Shown here piece after piece: positions 9,286 to 20,649 of a DNA stretch of 64,000 nt. Every line of letters begins with the position of its first letter. The first letter of the stretch is position 1. Location: assembly GCA_963383645.1 (NCBI GenBank), contig OY726558.1:184195634-184259633 (forward strand), read 5' to 3'. Below the pieces are notes generated by a model, which ran no database searches, was not told the origin of the DNA, and saw only the letters and a program-made list of their open reading frames with translations. Origin of the DNA: Muscardinus avellanarius. Taxonomy: Eukaryota > Chordata > Mammalia > Rodentia > Gliridae. Position numbers and translations under genes: made by a program.

Positions 9286-9438
9286 TGATTATAAGTATTT
9301 TAAGTCTATAGGTTGTACTTTTTTTATCTCTACCTATAGTTTCCTTCTATTTATAGTACTTACATATTTAAATAATATATATTCATTTATATATCATTTC
9401 ACTCCAATTATAAAATTATCTTTTAAAAATAAATATAT

Positions 9439-9627
9439 AGCCGGGCGTGGTGGCGCACACTTGTAATCCCCGTGCTTGGGAGGTAGAGACAGGAGGATCG
9501 CGCAGGTTCAAAGCCAGCCGTGCTCTCTGGCTTAGGAGACCCTGTTTCCAAATAAAAATGCAAAAATAGGTCTGGGAGTATAGCCCGGAGATGGAAGGGC
9601 TCCCAGGAACCTCGGTACCACAAAAAA

Positions 9628-9674
<47 letters not shown>
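9439..9674 (+). mobile_element. B1-dID-like SINE, subfamily B, (AAAT)n tail
   Basis: Head AGCCGGGCGTGGTGGCGCAC, shortened B1 half with the GCCAGC hairpin region, subfamily B ID half (AGGTCTGGGAGTATAGCCCG), and a long (AAAT)n tail at 9624-9674. CpGs are partly kept, so it is fairly young. Confidence 0.9.
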
Positions 9675-9675
<1 letters not shown>

Positions 9676-9985
9676 GGTGGTCTATGGGGTTGAGTTTATT
9701 AGCCCCATTTCATTATACATGATTCTGAAAAAATCATGGGTATTCTAAAAAGTAATAATATTTATAATATTAGGGTACTTATGGAATGAGAGCCAGACTA
9801 CAGATTAATTTTATAAACTAGAGAAATATTTAGTTATCAACATGAGCCTTTTTTTTTCTTGGATTTGGGATCAGGATCAATGGGTAAAGAAGTAAAGAGG
9901 TACTCATCAATCGACATGCCAAGGTAGGTCTTATTTGCACAAGATTTTAATGGAGAATAGCTAACAACCTGTTTGTGATCTATAC
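9675..9985. other. Unique AT-rich DNA
   Basis: Nothing recognisable apart from a short T run near 9850. Confidence 0.45.
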
Positions 9986-9986
9986 T

Positions 9987-10258
9987 TCGATTGGTACTTA
10001 TTTTTTTTATTTTTTTTGTTTTTGGTGCTACTGGGGATGAAACCCAAGGGCATTCTATCTCTGAGCTACACCCACAACCCTATTGTTTTTATTCTTTATT
10101 TTGAAACAGTGTCTCACTAAGTTCCAAAGGGCCTAATTAAGTAGTAGCTGATCTGTCCTTGAACCTCGATCCTTGAACCCCAATCCTCCTGTCTCAGTCT
10201 CCCAAATGCTGGAATTACAAGTGTGCACCAACCACCATGCCCTGTTCTTGATTGGTAT
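9987..10258 (-). mobile_element. B1-dID-like SINE, subfamily A, with probable TSD
   Basis: Reverse ID half, linker and B1 half. A CTTGATTGGTATT-like flank lies on both sides (about 9986 and 10246). An internal CCTTGAACC-type block is duplicated at 10155-10184. Confidence 0.85.
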
Positions 10259-10259
10259 T

Positions 10260-10880
10260 TGGATTGCACAATTTTTTAAACGAATGTATTGTATATGTAT
10301 ACTTAAAATGTATTCATTTCTTTTTATGTGAAAACAACTTTATTTCAAGAACTTGCCAAGAAATAGTAATGGTGTAATAGTAGTAGTGTGATAAAGAATA
10401 TAATTATTACTCTGGAAATATCTGGATTAGTGAAGGAAGAAAGAAATATATGCCCATTCTGGTGTTTGTTTGTTTGCTTGCTCCTTTGCTTGCTTGCTTT
10501 TAAATGCAATTAAATAAAGTCAAGGGATTAATATCCTTACAGATGGTAGAGTCAGATTTCCCTTGTATCTACTCCTGGAAAGTAACCCAATACAGCTTCC
10601 ATGCCAATGTTGAGCACAATATGTACAGCAAGCGATCCTGACAAAGCAACTCAGATACTGTGCTAAATATTAGTATTAGTTAATTTTTATATTCTCAGGA
10701 ACAAGTACTCAATAAACAAAGGCAAAAATATACAATGACTCTATATCCATACTATGGCAAAATACATTGGTAATTTAAATACAAGAACCCTGAAAAGAAT
10801 AACAAAATAGAAATAGAAATAGAAAACAACTAAGTAAAAAATAGGGTCCCAAAAGCCTTTTTAAATTCTGAAAAATGAGA
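10260..10880. other. Unique AT-rich DNA
   Basis: No gene or repeat family seen. Contains (TTGC)-type low complexity near 10465-10500. Confidence 0.45.
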
Positions 10881-10890
10881 ATTGGTAAAA

Positions 10891-10891
10891 A

Positions 10892-10935
<44 letters not shown>
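10891..10935. repeat. (TA)n microsatellite
   Basis: Nearly pure TA alternation of about 45 bases, not attached to a SINE tail. Confidence 0.95.
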
Positions 10936-10940
<5 letters not shown>

Positions 10941-10969
10941 TTTATCATATTCAATGACCGACCGATAAT

Positions 10970-11143
10970 TTTTTTTGGTGGTACTGGGGTTCCTGGAAAC
11001 CCTTCTACCTCCAGACCTACTTTATATTTTTATGTGGAAACAGGGTCTCTTAAACCAGTGTGGCTGGCTTTGAACCTGTGTGATCCTCCTGTCTCCGCCT
11101 CCCAAGAGTGGGGATTACAAGCGTGCGCCACCACGCCAGGCTA
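10970..11143 (-). mobile_element. B1-dID-like SINE, subfamily B
   Basis: Subfamily B tail (TCCTGGAAACCCTTCTACC in plus orientation), shortened B1 half and CACCACGCC end. Confidence 0.9.
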
Positions 11144-11516
11144 CCAAGAATTTTTTTTACTTTGCAAAAATAAAGAGCTGCCATATTTTATTTACATATA
11201 GGAATACAACTTCCACTGAGGGAGCCACCAAGACTAAGACAAACGGCTGGGGCAAGGCTTGATGAGAGCAGCCCTGTTTGTGTTTTGATATAGATTTGTC
11301 ATGGCAGAGCATGAAAATTGCTTCACTGGGTGAAACATAAGGGATCTCGAGATGTTAAACTCATTTGGTATCGAGAAACAGTAGGCGGTAGAAGGTGTAA
11401 GAAGATGTGCTACCGCTGCAAGAATAATGTGAGAAGAAGAAATGAGAAATGGGAACTATGGAACCCTCTATGGAAATATAAATTTAATCAGAATGTAGAC
11501 CAGTTGGTGACAGATT
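11144..11516. other. Unassigned moderately GC-richer segment
   Basis: The 11215-11450 part is less AT-rich than its surroundings and contains CpGs. A frame at 11318-11520 is rich in Arg/Lys/Cys, but I recognise no protein and it runs into a GA repeat. I leave it as non-coding; a decayed processed pseudogene is possible but unproved. Confidence 0.35.
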
Positions 11517-11532
11517 GGGGGGGGGGGAGAGA

Positions 11533-11592
<60 letters not shown>
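11517..11592. repeat. G11 run followed by (GA)n
   Basis: Eleven Gs (11517-11527) lead into a GA repeat with one GG interruption. This purine tract of about 75 bases is not adjacent to a SINE. Confidence 0.95.
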
Positions 11593-11596
<4 letters not shown>

Positions 11597-12118
11597 GAGT
11601 GTCTCAAGACTTTTTCTGAAAGGTAAACTATAGAAAACTTTTAAGTGTTTAAAGAACATTGCATTTTGTGGGTAATACTGAGGGGCACTAATATTATTCA
11701 TTTAAAATATTAGATTATTCAAGGTTTCTCAGAGTTTTTACTATACTTTCAAAGTGTTCAATGAAATCTTTTTTTTTTATCTTTGAGAATTTGGGTAATG
11801 TATGTTATGCAAGACCCTCTTGAAAAGGGCTGACTGAAAATATATTTAAAGATGAAGGGAAAAGAATAATACCTATCAAAAATTTTCATCAACAAACCTG
11901 TTTGAAATAGAACCACCTAGCTCACTCTTGTGAATACCTAAAGAAGTAACATACAGTCCTTTCTTTAAGGGCATGTATGTTGTTTCAGAAAGTGTTATAA
12001 GACAAGGATTGGCAGGGAAAAATAAAAGCTAAGAATGACAGAATATACCAATAGATGTGCTGCTGGGCCTTACATTTTCTTACTGTAAAATTGGAGAGGG
12101 TTGGATATATATTTAAAG
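11593..12118. other. Unique AT-rich DNA
   Basis: No feature recognised. Confidence 0.45.
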
Positions 12119-12119
12119 A

Positions 12120-12374
12120 GCAAGAAAATTTTTATTATTTTAATTTATTTTTTATTTTTTGGTGGTACTGGGGTTGGAACCCAGAGGCTTTCTACATCCG
12201 GGCTATACTCCCAGACCCATTTTATATTTTATTTGGAAAGAGGGTCTCACTAAGTTGCTGAGAGCCTCACTAAATAGCTGAGGCTGGCTTCAAACCTGTG
12301 CGATCCTCCTGTCAGCCTCCCAAGCGCGGGGATTACAAGCATGCGCCACCATGCCCGGCTGCAAGAAAAATTTT
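12120..12374 (-). mobile_element. B1-dID-like SINE, intermediate type, with TSD
   Basis: The ID half resembles subfamily B at its end (GGTGGTACTGGGGTT, ATCCGGGCTATACTCCC) but keeps GGAACCCAGAGG, closer to A, and the B1 half is undeleted. The flanks GCAAGAAAATTTTT (12120) and GCAAGAAAAATTTT (12361) form a TSD. Confidence 0.9.
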
Positions 12375-13805
12375 AAACAACAAAAACAAAAATCTAGATT
12401 ACTTTGTGATTGGAAAAAATGGCTAAACTGCTAAACCAATAGTAGAGTTTATATTTACCAAGGGCAGCAAAATGTTTTTCATTTCAGAGAAAATGATGAA
12501 TTTTAAAAGCCCTCTGGGTACAGAGCCAAAGTCTGAGACAATTTTTATTCCTTTACATACTTTGTATTGATTCTTCAGCCTAGTGACCTCCCAGTCTGGA
12601 CTCATACCCAATAGGTTTCTTCTGATATTTCATTGACTTTTCTTGGAGTCTAAGTCTGTGAAATACCTTTCAGGTTCTTAAGTAACATGACTTATTTGGA
12701 ATATTAAACACTGTTGATTACTCGCGCTTCACCGATAAGTCCTTGGCTCTTAGTTTCTCGGGCAATCCTCTCATTCTTTCTATATCTGCTTTAAAATCTT
12801 CACTCTTGTTTTGCAAGATTCTCAGGTGAATTTCCTTTCTTCTCACTCCATTTACTCTCTGACAGAGCTGGTATACTCTCTTGAATTTCTGACTGTGGTG
12901 TGATTAGACTGTTTAGCCATTTAAGCCCATAATACTCTCCTGACTTTTACAACAATTATCTTTATACCTACTCATCATCTCAACTCAGGGACAAAAAATC
13001 AAAATTTGTGGAATTGATCTTACCCTTTTAGTTCTATTAATTTTGCATTCATATGTTTGGTAATAAGAAATGCATTCTTAAGAGAAATACTAGTAGTCAT
13101 CACTGGCTTTAGTCTCTAAGCAATCATATTCAGTAAGCTTGCTAGCCCATGACCATGCCTATTATACTTAACTTCATCTCAAAAAGAATCTCTGTTCTGG
13201 AGCTTGCATTGTGATTTCCTTATCTGGGTCTTTCTCATCTAGATCATTGGATCATCCATTTAACTTTTTCTTTTGACATTGACTTTGGAGTTCAGGGCAT
13301 CTACCTGTAAGTAGCCCTTTTAACATGTCGACATTGTGATACAAATACATATAATTTTTTTTTAATGAAGCTATGTAGTAATGTCTCCAAACATTTTCAT
13401 TCTAAAACCATGCTCAACTCTTGAGTGCACAACCACGTGAGAACATGTAGGTAGGTATCAGGAATGGATCCAGGCTGAAGATCACAGGAGGAATTATTAG
13501 GCTGATAAACCACACATTTGAACCAGAATACTCCTTAATTTTCTTAAGAAAAACTGATTTTTTTCTAACTCACAATGCCCTAGAACCTGGAATGGTCTAT
13601 CTTCAAATTTTCCCAAAGAAGTTGTTTAAGTTCTGCTGAACTTAACAAAAATATGAGTAGAAATCCAATATAATTTATTTTTTCAACACAAATTCAAATC
13701 AAGAAATTATAAAGAAACTTCTCTCCAAAAAATGTTTTTTTGAAAAAGCTAATAAATATTGTTTTTTAAAACAAATAGAAACAAGAGAAAAATAAAAAGA
13801 GGCTA
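12375..13805. other. Unique DNA, about 1.4 kb, no repeat seen
   Basis: Longest repeat-free stretch of the left third. It has a small CpG cluster near 12720-12770 (CTCGCGCTTCACCG). No splice or coding pattern convinces me. Confidence 0.45.
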
Positions 13806-13810
13806 TTAAT

Positions 13811-14040
13811 AGTGGAAAACAGCTGGGCATGGTGGTGCACACTTGTAATCCCAGCATTTGGGAGGTTGAAACAAGAGGATTGGGGTTTGTGGACAGCCTC
13901 AGCTACTTAGTGAGGCCCTTTGCAACTCAGTGAGACCCTGTTTCAAAAATAAAGAATAAAAAATAAGGCTGGGGGTATAGCTCTGAGGTAAAATGCCCCT
14001 GGGTTTCATTCCCAGTACTGCAAAATAAAAAGTAGAAAAC
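13811..14040 (+). mobile_element. B1-dID-like SINE, subfamily A, with TSD
   Basis: AGCTGGGCATGGTGGTGCAC head, B1 half and ID half with GGGTTTCATTCCCAG in place of the B box. The flanks AGTGGAAAAC (13811-13820) and AGTAGAAAAC (14031-14040) form the TSD. Confidence 0.92.
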
Positions 14041-14265
14041 AGAAAAAATATCCAAATAAAGATAAATAGAATATGAAATATTAGATGAAGTATTTTACAA
14101 ATAAATTTTAAAATTTGATATGGAAGATTTCATATGCAATATTTTAATAATACTATTGTAATTAGTGTACATGTATATAAACATGCATATTTATATAAGA
14201 AGTTATAGGCAAGAAAATTTGTATGGATAAGATCTGTTAAATTTAAAAGAAATTAGTGCTTTTTT
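14041..14265. other. Unique AT-rich DNA
   Basis: No feature recognised. Confidence 0.4.
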
Positions 14266-14337
14266 GTTTTTGTTTCATCTTTATTGAGATATAACTTGCA
14301 TACCACACAGTTTATATGTTTAAAATACACAATTTCA
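14266..14337. mobile_element. Ancient L1-like 3' fragment
   Basis: TTATTGAGATATAACTTGCA followed by TACCACACAGTTTA and AAAATACACAATTTCA resembles the widespread mammalian L1M 3' motif. It is interrupted by the SINE that follows. Confidence 0.5.
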
Positions 14338-14506
14338 GCCGGGCATGATGGTGCACACTTGTAATCCCCACACTTGGGAGGCAGAGACAAGAGGATCTCA
14401 CAGGTTTGAAGCCAGCCTTGCTGGCTTAAGAGACCCTGTTTCCAAATAAAAATATAATATAAGTCTGGGAGTGTAGCCTGCAGGTCAAAGGGTTTCCAGG
14501 AACCCC

Positions 14507-14544
<38 letters not shown>
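14331..14544 (+). mobile_element. B1-dID-like SINE, subfamily B, poly(A) tail
   Basis: GCCGGGCATGATGGTGCAC head, shortened B1 half with a GCCAGCCTTGCTGGC hairpin, subfamily B ID half, and an uninterrupted A run at about 14511-14539. AATTTCA flanks both sides. The long pure A tail argues for recent insertion, although CpGs are partly lost. Confidence 0.9.
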
Positions 14545-16030
14545 AGATTTTAAATCTAGATATGCAGAATGGAAATGTTTCCATTATCTACCAAAACAAA
14601 ACTACACAAAACCTCACACCCCTTAGCAGTAATTCTCTGGCCACCAATTCTTATAGTAAACAATGCCAGAACATAGAAAAAAAAGGTAAAATAACTAAAG
14701 GCTTGCATACTTGAGGCTACGAAGCTAGCTAGCCAAAAAGACACAAACAAGGAGTTCTGGATATACCACCTATCTAGAGCTACTTAACTCTTTCTACCAA
14801 ACTCTTTCCTATGAACATGTGTGCAAAATACCAGCTAACTCGACCAAGTCAACATCAGCAACTTACTGAAATATTAAACATCGTGACTCAGTAGGATTTA
14901 TCTTGGATAATAAGCAATGTTTAACTTTAGAAATACTCCAATATATTAAAAACAATAGCCAAATAATAGCCTGAAAAGTTGTTTTGCTTACTTAATAACA
15001 CTCAATCATTCTTTATTTTAAAATAAAAAATTTAGCTAATTTTAAAATAAAAGGAAATTAGTTAATGTTATAAACATATTCTATAGAAATCTACTTAGTA
15101 AAAAATGGGTAGAACATCTAATAAAGTTAGAAATAAGATACGCTTTAACATTACCATTAAAGTATACTTTTTATTCATATAAGATTATATAATTATGTAA
15201 ATGTATAAGGTAAAACAAATATATGACATTTTTATCTTCTAATTTTTTAATTTAAAAGTTTAGAATAAGAATACATGATTTTATATTAAAGTCACATATT
15301 TAATAAAGCATATTCTTACAACACAAAAAGTGTATTAATTTACAAATCAATAAAATATATGAATATATTAACATACAAGTTTATAAATACACATGGATAT
15401 TTATCAATTATACATGTATATGTTCCATATATTAACAAAATACATCCTCTACATGAATTGCATCTTTGAATTTAGTGGTAACCAACAGAATAATAAATTA
15501 TAGTGAATGAAAGGTTAAGGAAACTATTGTCTGTAATATCATTTATATATTTCATATGTAAGTATATCTTATAGTGAAGAACTTAAAAATGATATAAAAA
15601 ATTCCTGGGCTGTGACTGAGTTATGTTCAGTCATTTTTTTCCATGAATATGCTTTTTTATTCTCCTTTATTTCCTATAAATGACATATTTGGAGTTCATA
15701 GTAGTCTATGGGGCCATAAATAATATGCCTGGGCTTTCTTTTTTTATATGTTTATTTTGAAATTGTGGTAACGTGTATCTTGCTCTGGCTTTTTGCAATG
15801 TTCTAGGAAGACTGTAATAAATCTGCTTTTATGCCATCAATCTTAGCAACAGTGTGATAAGCACAATTTGTATTATCTAGTTTTAATTTTATTTTGTTTA
15901 AAGTGATACTAAACACTAGAAATAGTTTATTAGTAATTCAGAACTCTGAAGAGTCTGGATGTTTTAAAACACATTTTTCTGCTAGTATATAAGTGTTTTT
16001 CAGTTGACTTGTAAACATTTTTTTTACATA
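14545..16030. other. Unique, very AT-rich DNA
   Basis: About 1.5 kb with no recognised repeat. The 14970-15560 part is extremely AT-rich and full of TATA/TTTA tracts. No gene seen. Confidence 0.45.
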
Positions 16031-16038
16031 TGCTGAGA

Positions 16039-16041
<3 letters not shown>

Positions 16042-16097
<56 letters not shown>
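16042..16097. repeat. (CT)n microsatellite, SINE tail
   Basis: Pure CT repeat at the 3' end of the following minus-strand SINE, so a (GA)n tail in element orientation. Confidence 0.95.
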
Positions 16098-16099
<2 letters not shown>

Positions 16100-16295
16100 C
16101 ATAGTAGTGAGGATTAAACCCAGGGGCATTCTATCTCCAAGCTATGCTTTCAATTTTCTTTTCTTTTTACATTTTTTGTTTGTTTGTTTGGAAACACGGC
16201 CTTGCTAGGTTGCTGGTTGTCTTACTAAATTGCTGAGGCTTTCCTTTGACTTGCAATCCTTTTGTCTCAGCCTCCTAAGTGCTGGAATTACAGGA
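16098..16295 (-). mobile_element. B1-dID-like SINE, subfamily A
   Basis: Reverse ID half (GGATTAAACCCAGGGGCATT), linker with a (GTTT)n run, and B1 half. GAGTTTC-like flanks on both sides may be the TSD. Confidence 0.85.
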
Positions 16296-16324
16296 AGAGT
16301 TTCCTTTTTTAACTTGTAATTTTA

Positions 16325-16490
16325 GAAAAAGTCATTGAAGAAACATTTGTTGATGTCCAATATGTGACAGTCAGTATATAGAGACCTGAAATACAGGGTT
16401 GCAATCTCTAAAGGGCTTCCAGCGTGATGGGCCCCGCAGACAGAACAGCCAGGATCAATGTTAAGTGGAAAGTCTCTGAAACAGCAATTA
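16325..16490 (-). mobile_element. L2-like LINE fragment
   Basis: AAACATTTGTTGATGTCCAATATGTG-type text, then AGGGTTGCAATCTCT and an AGGATCAATGTTAA block, follow the pattern of the mammalian L2 3' end in reverse. Heavily decayed. Confidence 0.4.
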
Positions 16491-16887
16491 AACACTCTTA
16501 GGCAGCAAGAGACACATTTGGCAGGATTTTTTTTTTTTTAATGTAGTGAACTATGTAACTTGTCTCTCCTTCTACAACTGAATTCTTAGAAAGCCATTGC
16601 CTATCCACAATAGTAATGAAAGATGTCACCTATATTTTGTCTTGGATCCTTTGAGTTTTTACTAAAATTGTCCTAATTATTTTAGTTGAGTTTCACGGTA
16701 GTCTGAAATGTCACCTTTACAACATCTGTTCTTTTGAGTGTTGTGAAGTAGTCTGGATAGTCTAATAAATAAGTGATTTTTAAAGTATTCTCCTATGAAC
16801 AGTAGGGGTAAGAGATTCTCATTGTCACCCTTCAAACAAGGTCAAATAATGAAAATAATGAGGAGGAAGGAAAGGAGACGTGGAGAT

Positions 16888-16890
<3 letters not shown>
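16491..16890. other. Unique AT-rich DNA
   Basis: No feature recognised beyond a T run near 16529. Confidence 0.4.

Positions 16891-16891
<1 letters not shown>

Positions 16892-16933
<42 letters not shown>
16892..16933. repeat. (TG)n microsatellite, SINE tail
   Basis: Pure TG repeat adjoining the 3' end of the next minus-strand SINE. Confidence 0.95.
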
Positions 16934-16936
<3 letters not shown>

Positions 16937-17128
16937 CAAATGGAACCCAGGGCATTCTACCTTCGAGCTACACCTCCAGCCCTATTTTTTATTCTTTATT
17001 ATTTGAAACAGGCTCTCACTGAGTTGCAAACGGCCTCCCTAAGAGGCTGAGGCTGCCCATGAACCACAATTCTCCGGTCTCCACCTCCAGAATGCTGGGA
17101 CTACACATTTGAGCCACCATGCCCAGCC
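16934..17128 (-). mobile_element. B1-dID-like SINE, subfamily A
   Basis: Full dimer: GGAACCCAGGGCATTCTACC, AGCTACACCTCCAGCCC, GAGTTGCAAACGGCC, CACCATGCCCAGCC in plus orientation. Confidence 0.9.
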
Positions 17129-17270
17129 CTTATTTTTTATTTTAAAACAAGTTCTCACTAACTTGTAGAGAGCCTCATTAAATTTCTTAAGCTGGCCATG
17201 AACCTGCAATCCTCCTGTATCAGCCTCCCAAGCACTAGAATTACGAGCTTGCGGCACCACGCCCAGCTAC
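17129..17270 (-). mobile_element. B1-half-only SINE next to a full dimer
   Basis: A second B1 half with linker but no ID half follows directly, with its own GGCACCACGCCCAGC end. It is either a truncated dimer or the remains of one SINE inserted at the boundary of another. Confidence 0.85.
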
Positions 17271-17830
17271 AGAGAATTTTTTTTTAACTCTGAGACAATC
17301 ATCAGACACAGGATATAAGGATATAAGGTTATCTACTCTGGATGTTTGGTTGTTTTTATGCTTAGAACAATTGCAGATCCCTAGGAAAGAGAGGAGATAA
17401 GGGAGGGAGCGCTTCCCTACTGTACTTTGATGGGTCATCTGCTGCTTCTGTCACTAAAGTATTGTTAGGCCTTTAATTGTGTCATTTGGTCTAGCTCCCT
17501 TATTCAGAAGAGTAGACATTTTTCCACATTCTAAAAATTTTATGTTTTTTATCGTTTTGGTGTTAAAAGTTTGATTTTAGTAAAAAGCTATGCAGATACA
17601 TCAGTGCAATATTAAGACAGGCACCGTCAGATCTGTTTACAAGATCAACATTTACTTAAGAGGTCCACATGACTTTATCAGAGGTACATCAGATATCTTC
17701 TTCCTCTTAAATGGAATCACACTGTCTTGATACAATATAAGCAGCCTGCATGTCAGAGAAGGTAATTTTAGAGCCTCTGATACACATTCAATCCCAATTC
17801 TGAACTTCATCATTCATACTCTATACTTAA
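17271..17830. other. Unique DNA
   Basis: No repeat or gene recognised. Confidence 0.45.
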
Positions 17831-17834
17831 GCGC

Positions 17835-18065
17835 AAAAGAATTGAAACCAGACAGCCATAGCAATGCATGCATATCTATGTTTATAGCTACACAATTCAT
17901 AATCTCCAAACTATGGAACCAGCTGAGATGTCCATCAACAGATGAATGCATTACAAAATTATGGAATAAACCATGAAGAAGAACAAAATTACATTATTTT
18001 CAGGGAAATGAATGGAACTGAAGAACATTATGCTAAGCAGAGATTTTTAAGTCAGTTTAAGCATC
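17835..18065 (+). mobile_element. L1 ORF2 end / 3' UTR fragment
   Basis: The order GAATTGAAACCAGACA, ATAGCTACACAATTCATAAT, ATGTCCATCAACAGATGAAT, AATAAACCATGAAGAAGAAC and AATGAATGGAACTGAAGAAC matches the far 3' end of L1 ORF2 in plus orientation, truncated at both ends. Confidence 0.8.
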
Positions 18066-18385
18066 ACCAACTCTGTAGAAATCTATCCCCAAATAATCAC
18101 TTTGAAGCTTACTTTGATGATAGTACCCATCACAGGGTATCATAATTTCTCACTCGCTCTCAGAGTGCTGGAACTCCGTGGACTGGCACAGTACTTAGGA
18201 CATCAGAAATGTTCCTTAATATTCAATCAATGAGAAAATAGAAGACTGTGTTACAAGAATGAGTTTATAGCCTAGTACAGAGAAGAAAGGAATGATAAAT
18301 ATAAGGAGTTTGGGACTCTTCTCGTGCAAGTGGAATACACTTGCACAGGTTCAAGGTACTAAAGGAAGATTAGTTTCACCATAAA
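18066..18385. other. Unique DNA
   Basis: No feature recognised. A TGGAATACACTTGCACAGG segment lies here but fits no family I know. Confidence 0.4.
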
Positions 18386-18389
18386 AAAA

Positions 18390-18552
18390 AAACCCAGATA
18401 ACTCACACCTGTAATAGCAGCTGCTGCCTCAGGAAGCTGAGGAAGGAGGATGGCGAATCTGAGGACGGTCTGGACATTTCAGTGAGACCATGCCTCAAAA
18501 TTAAAAGGAGCTGAGAACTTAGTGCAGTGGAAGAACGCTTTGGGCTTAATCA
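18390..18552 (+). mobile_element. Old B1-dID-like SINE
   Basis: CTCACACCTGTAATAGCAGC, GAAGCTGAGGAAGGAGGATG and AGTGAGACCATGCCTC mark the B1 half, followed by a weak ID half. Diverged. Confidence 0.7.
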
Positions 18553-18670
18553 TGGAAAAAAGGAAAGAAGAAAGGAAGGAAGCAAGGAAAGAGGGAAGGA
18601 AATAGGAAGGAAGGAAGAAGGAAGGAAGAAAGGGAGAAAAATGAGGAACGAGGGAGGGAAGAAAGAGGTA
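18553..18670. repeat. (GGAA)n-type purine low complexity, SINE tail
   Basis: Imperfect GGAA/GAAAG purine run directly after the old SINE. Confidence 0.85.
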
Positions 18671-19909
18671 ACTGAAAAGTTAAGATGGGCCTAACACCAA
18701 AAAGTACAAATATTAGATGAAAGTTATATGCCACTTTACTGTGTCATGGTTTGCAGTAGATCAAGCCTAGAGGATGTCTGTAAATTATGGGAAGGTAATT
18801 CTTTCAACTCAGGGAAGGACTACTTTTATGTCTGCTTAGATTAGACTTCCATTAAGTGACTTTCAGTGGTTACCTGTATCTTCTTCATGCTTTAAAGTTA
18901 CTTCATGCATTTTCTATCACAGGAAATGAAAATTAGCAAATTTGCTGTTGTATCTCAGAATTGTCTCTTTTGTAATTTTCCCCAAAAAGTTACACAAAAG
19001 TGCACACAAGTGCATGAAATATTAACCAACGCCACCTTCACATTGTGTGATTTCCTGCAGTCATTATCATAACCAAAATAATCTCAGGGATTAATTATTC
19101 ATGGGCTCAATAAGGCAGTTTTCTCAACCAGGGCTATGTTTATTTTATATGAACGTTTAAAACACACAGCATGAAAGCCTCCCCGTGTCTCTGAAATCAG
19201 ACTATCATTGGGGGAAGCAGAACACGTACCTACTTGTTAAGTGTTAAGTGATTCCGTTGTACATTTCTTAGTAAGATCATAGATATAAGATTTATAAAAC
19301 AAAAAAGAACACTGTTGCTAAGCCTTTGAACACAGTGTAAGATAACATTATTATTTAGCACATATAGTAATAGAAAAAGAGATAAAACAAATACCTGAAT
19401 AAATATTGATATCTTTTCACCACATGCAGGCAATGTTGTACTGAAACCTTCCAAAGTGTCTCGGGCTCCTCTGATCCTGGTGCTGTGAAGTCAGCATGGT
19501 GGAGTCCCTATCTGATGCTTCTCATTTCCAGAAAGTGGTTTCCAGGCATGAGCAGCAGGGCACAGGTATCAAAAGACAGGCTTGTCCTGTGGTGCTCAGG
19601 TCCTTTGGACATTGTGTTCAAAAGACGGTGGACCTCCCCTTTCACTACTGGGCTAGCACGAGATGGTGGCTCCTACTGGCCCACTCCCTCAGATCCTCGG
19701 GGGCCCCCTTCATCTGGTGATGGAGGAAAATGAAAGTGACAACTTCAGTACCATGTAAAGAAAGGCAGTGCATGAGATTTAGTGGAAGAGAGTACAATGT
19801 GTGCCATGCAAAGATGTAAGATGGAGGCAAAGTGCTACCTGTTAGCAACAGGATGTCACGATCTGGACAGCTACCTGGGCTTCCCACTGGTGCCCTTTTT
19901 CCTCGGTGG
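18671..19909. other. Unique DNA, about 1.2 kb
   Basis: No repeat family recognised. The 19440-19890 part is less AT-rich and holds overlapping frames of 74-82 codons, but none carries a recognisable motif. Confidence 0.4.
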
Positions 19910-20107
19910 TGAAATGTGTGTATGTGTTATAATATTTGTGAGATATGTGTGTGATATAACATGCATGCTGTATGTGTTATATTTTGTATTATATATATAT
20001 GTGTGTCATATATGTGTGTTATATATAATGTATGTTATATATACATGTATATGTATGTACACACACATATTCTGTGTATGCATGTGTGTGGGTATATGTA
20101 TGTATGT
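19910..20107. repeat. TG/TA alternating purine-pyrimidine tract
   Basis: About 200 bases of cryptic TGTG/TATA/CACA repeat ending at a minus-strand SINE. The composition favours Z-DNA or cruciform, but that is inference. Confidence 0.85.
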
Positions 20108-20303
20108 GTGGTGCTGAGGTTTGAACCAAGGGTATTTTACCTCCCAGATATGACTTCAGATGGATTTTACTTTTTATTTGAAAACAGAGTCCAAGTAGCT
20201 GAGAGCCTCACTAATTTGCTGAGGTTTGCTTAGAACCTACAATCCTCCTGTCTCAACCTCACAAGTACTGGGATTATAGACTTGCACCATCATGCCAGGC
20301 TCC
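20108..20303 (-). mobile_element. B1-dID-like SINE, subfamily A
   Basis: Reverse dimer: GGTGCTGAGGTTTGAACC ID end, ACAATCCTCCTGTCTCAACC, CACCATCATGCCAGGC B1 end. Its tail is the TG/TA tract. Confidence 0.88.
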
Positions 20304-20329
20304 TATTACGCACACACACTTTCTCTCTT

Positions 20330-20333
<4 letters not shown>

Positions 20334-20378
<45 letters not shown>
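20334..20378. repeat. (GT)n microsatellite, SINE tail
   Basis: Pure GT repeat leading into the ID half of the next SINE. Confidence 0.95.
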
Positions 20379-20380
<2 letters not shown>

Positions 20381-20498
20381 TGCTGGGGATTGAACTCAGG
20401 GTTGTCCTACCACTGAGCTCCCCTAAGCCCCTTTTACTTTTTGATACAGGATATCACGAAGTTACCACACGCTAGCCTTATACTTGTGATCCTTCTAA
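20379..20498 (-). mobile_element. Truncated ID/B1 SINE
   Basis: GTGCTGGGGATTGAACTCAGG and CTACCACTGAGCTCCCC give a normal ID half. The B1 part breaks off after GTGATCCTTCT, so the 5' end of the element is missing. Confidence 0.75.
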
Positions 20499-20649
20499 AA
20501 GTGATAAGGAAGGAATATTAGCAATTAAACAAGTCTAGAACATATTTGTCCTCTATATAACTAGCATCTAAGTAGGAACTATTACTTGCCAGTGAGGCTT
20601 CAGGCAAAAGGTGGACATTTCAGGATTTGCTTTTTTTTTGGGGGGGGTA

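Noticed and set aside
9423..9623. SINE-derived frames that resemble each other at 9423-9623, 48148-48354, 44845-45093 and 61878-62183
   Set aside because: They are the shared translation of subfamily B SINEs, not a protein family.
11318..11701. Frames with Glu-Arg or Ser-Leu repeats
   Set aside because: The repeats are the (GA)n tract; the Arg/Cys-rich start has no recognised family.
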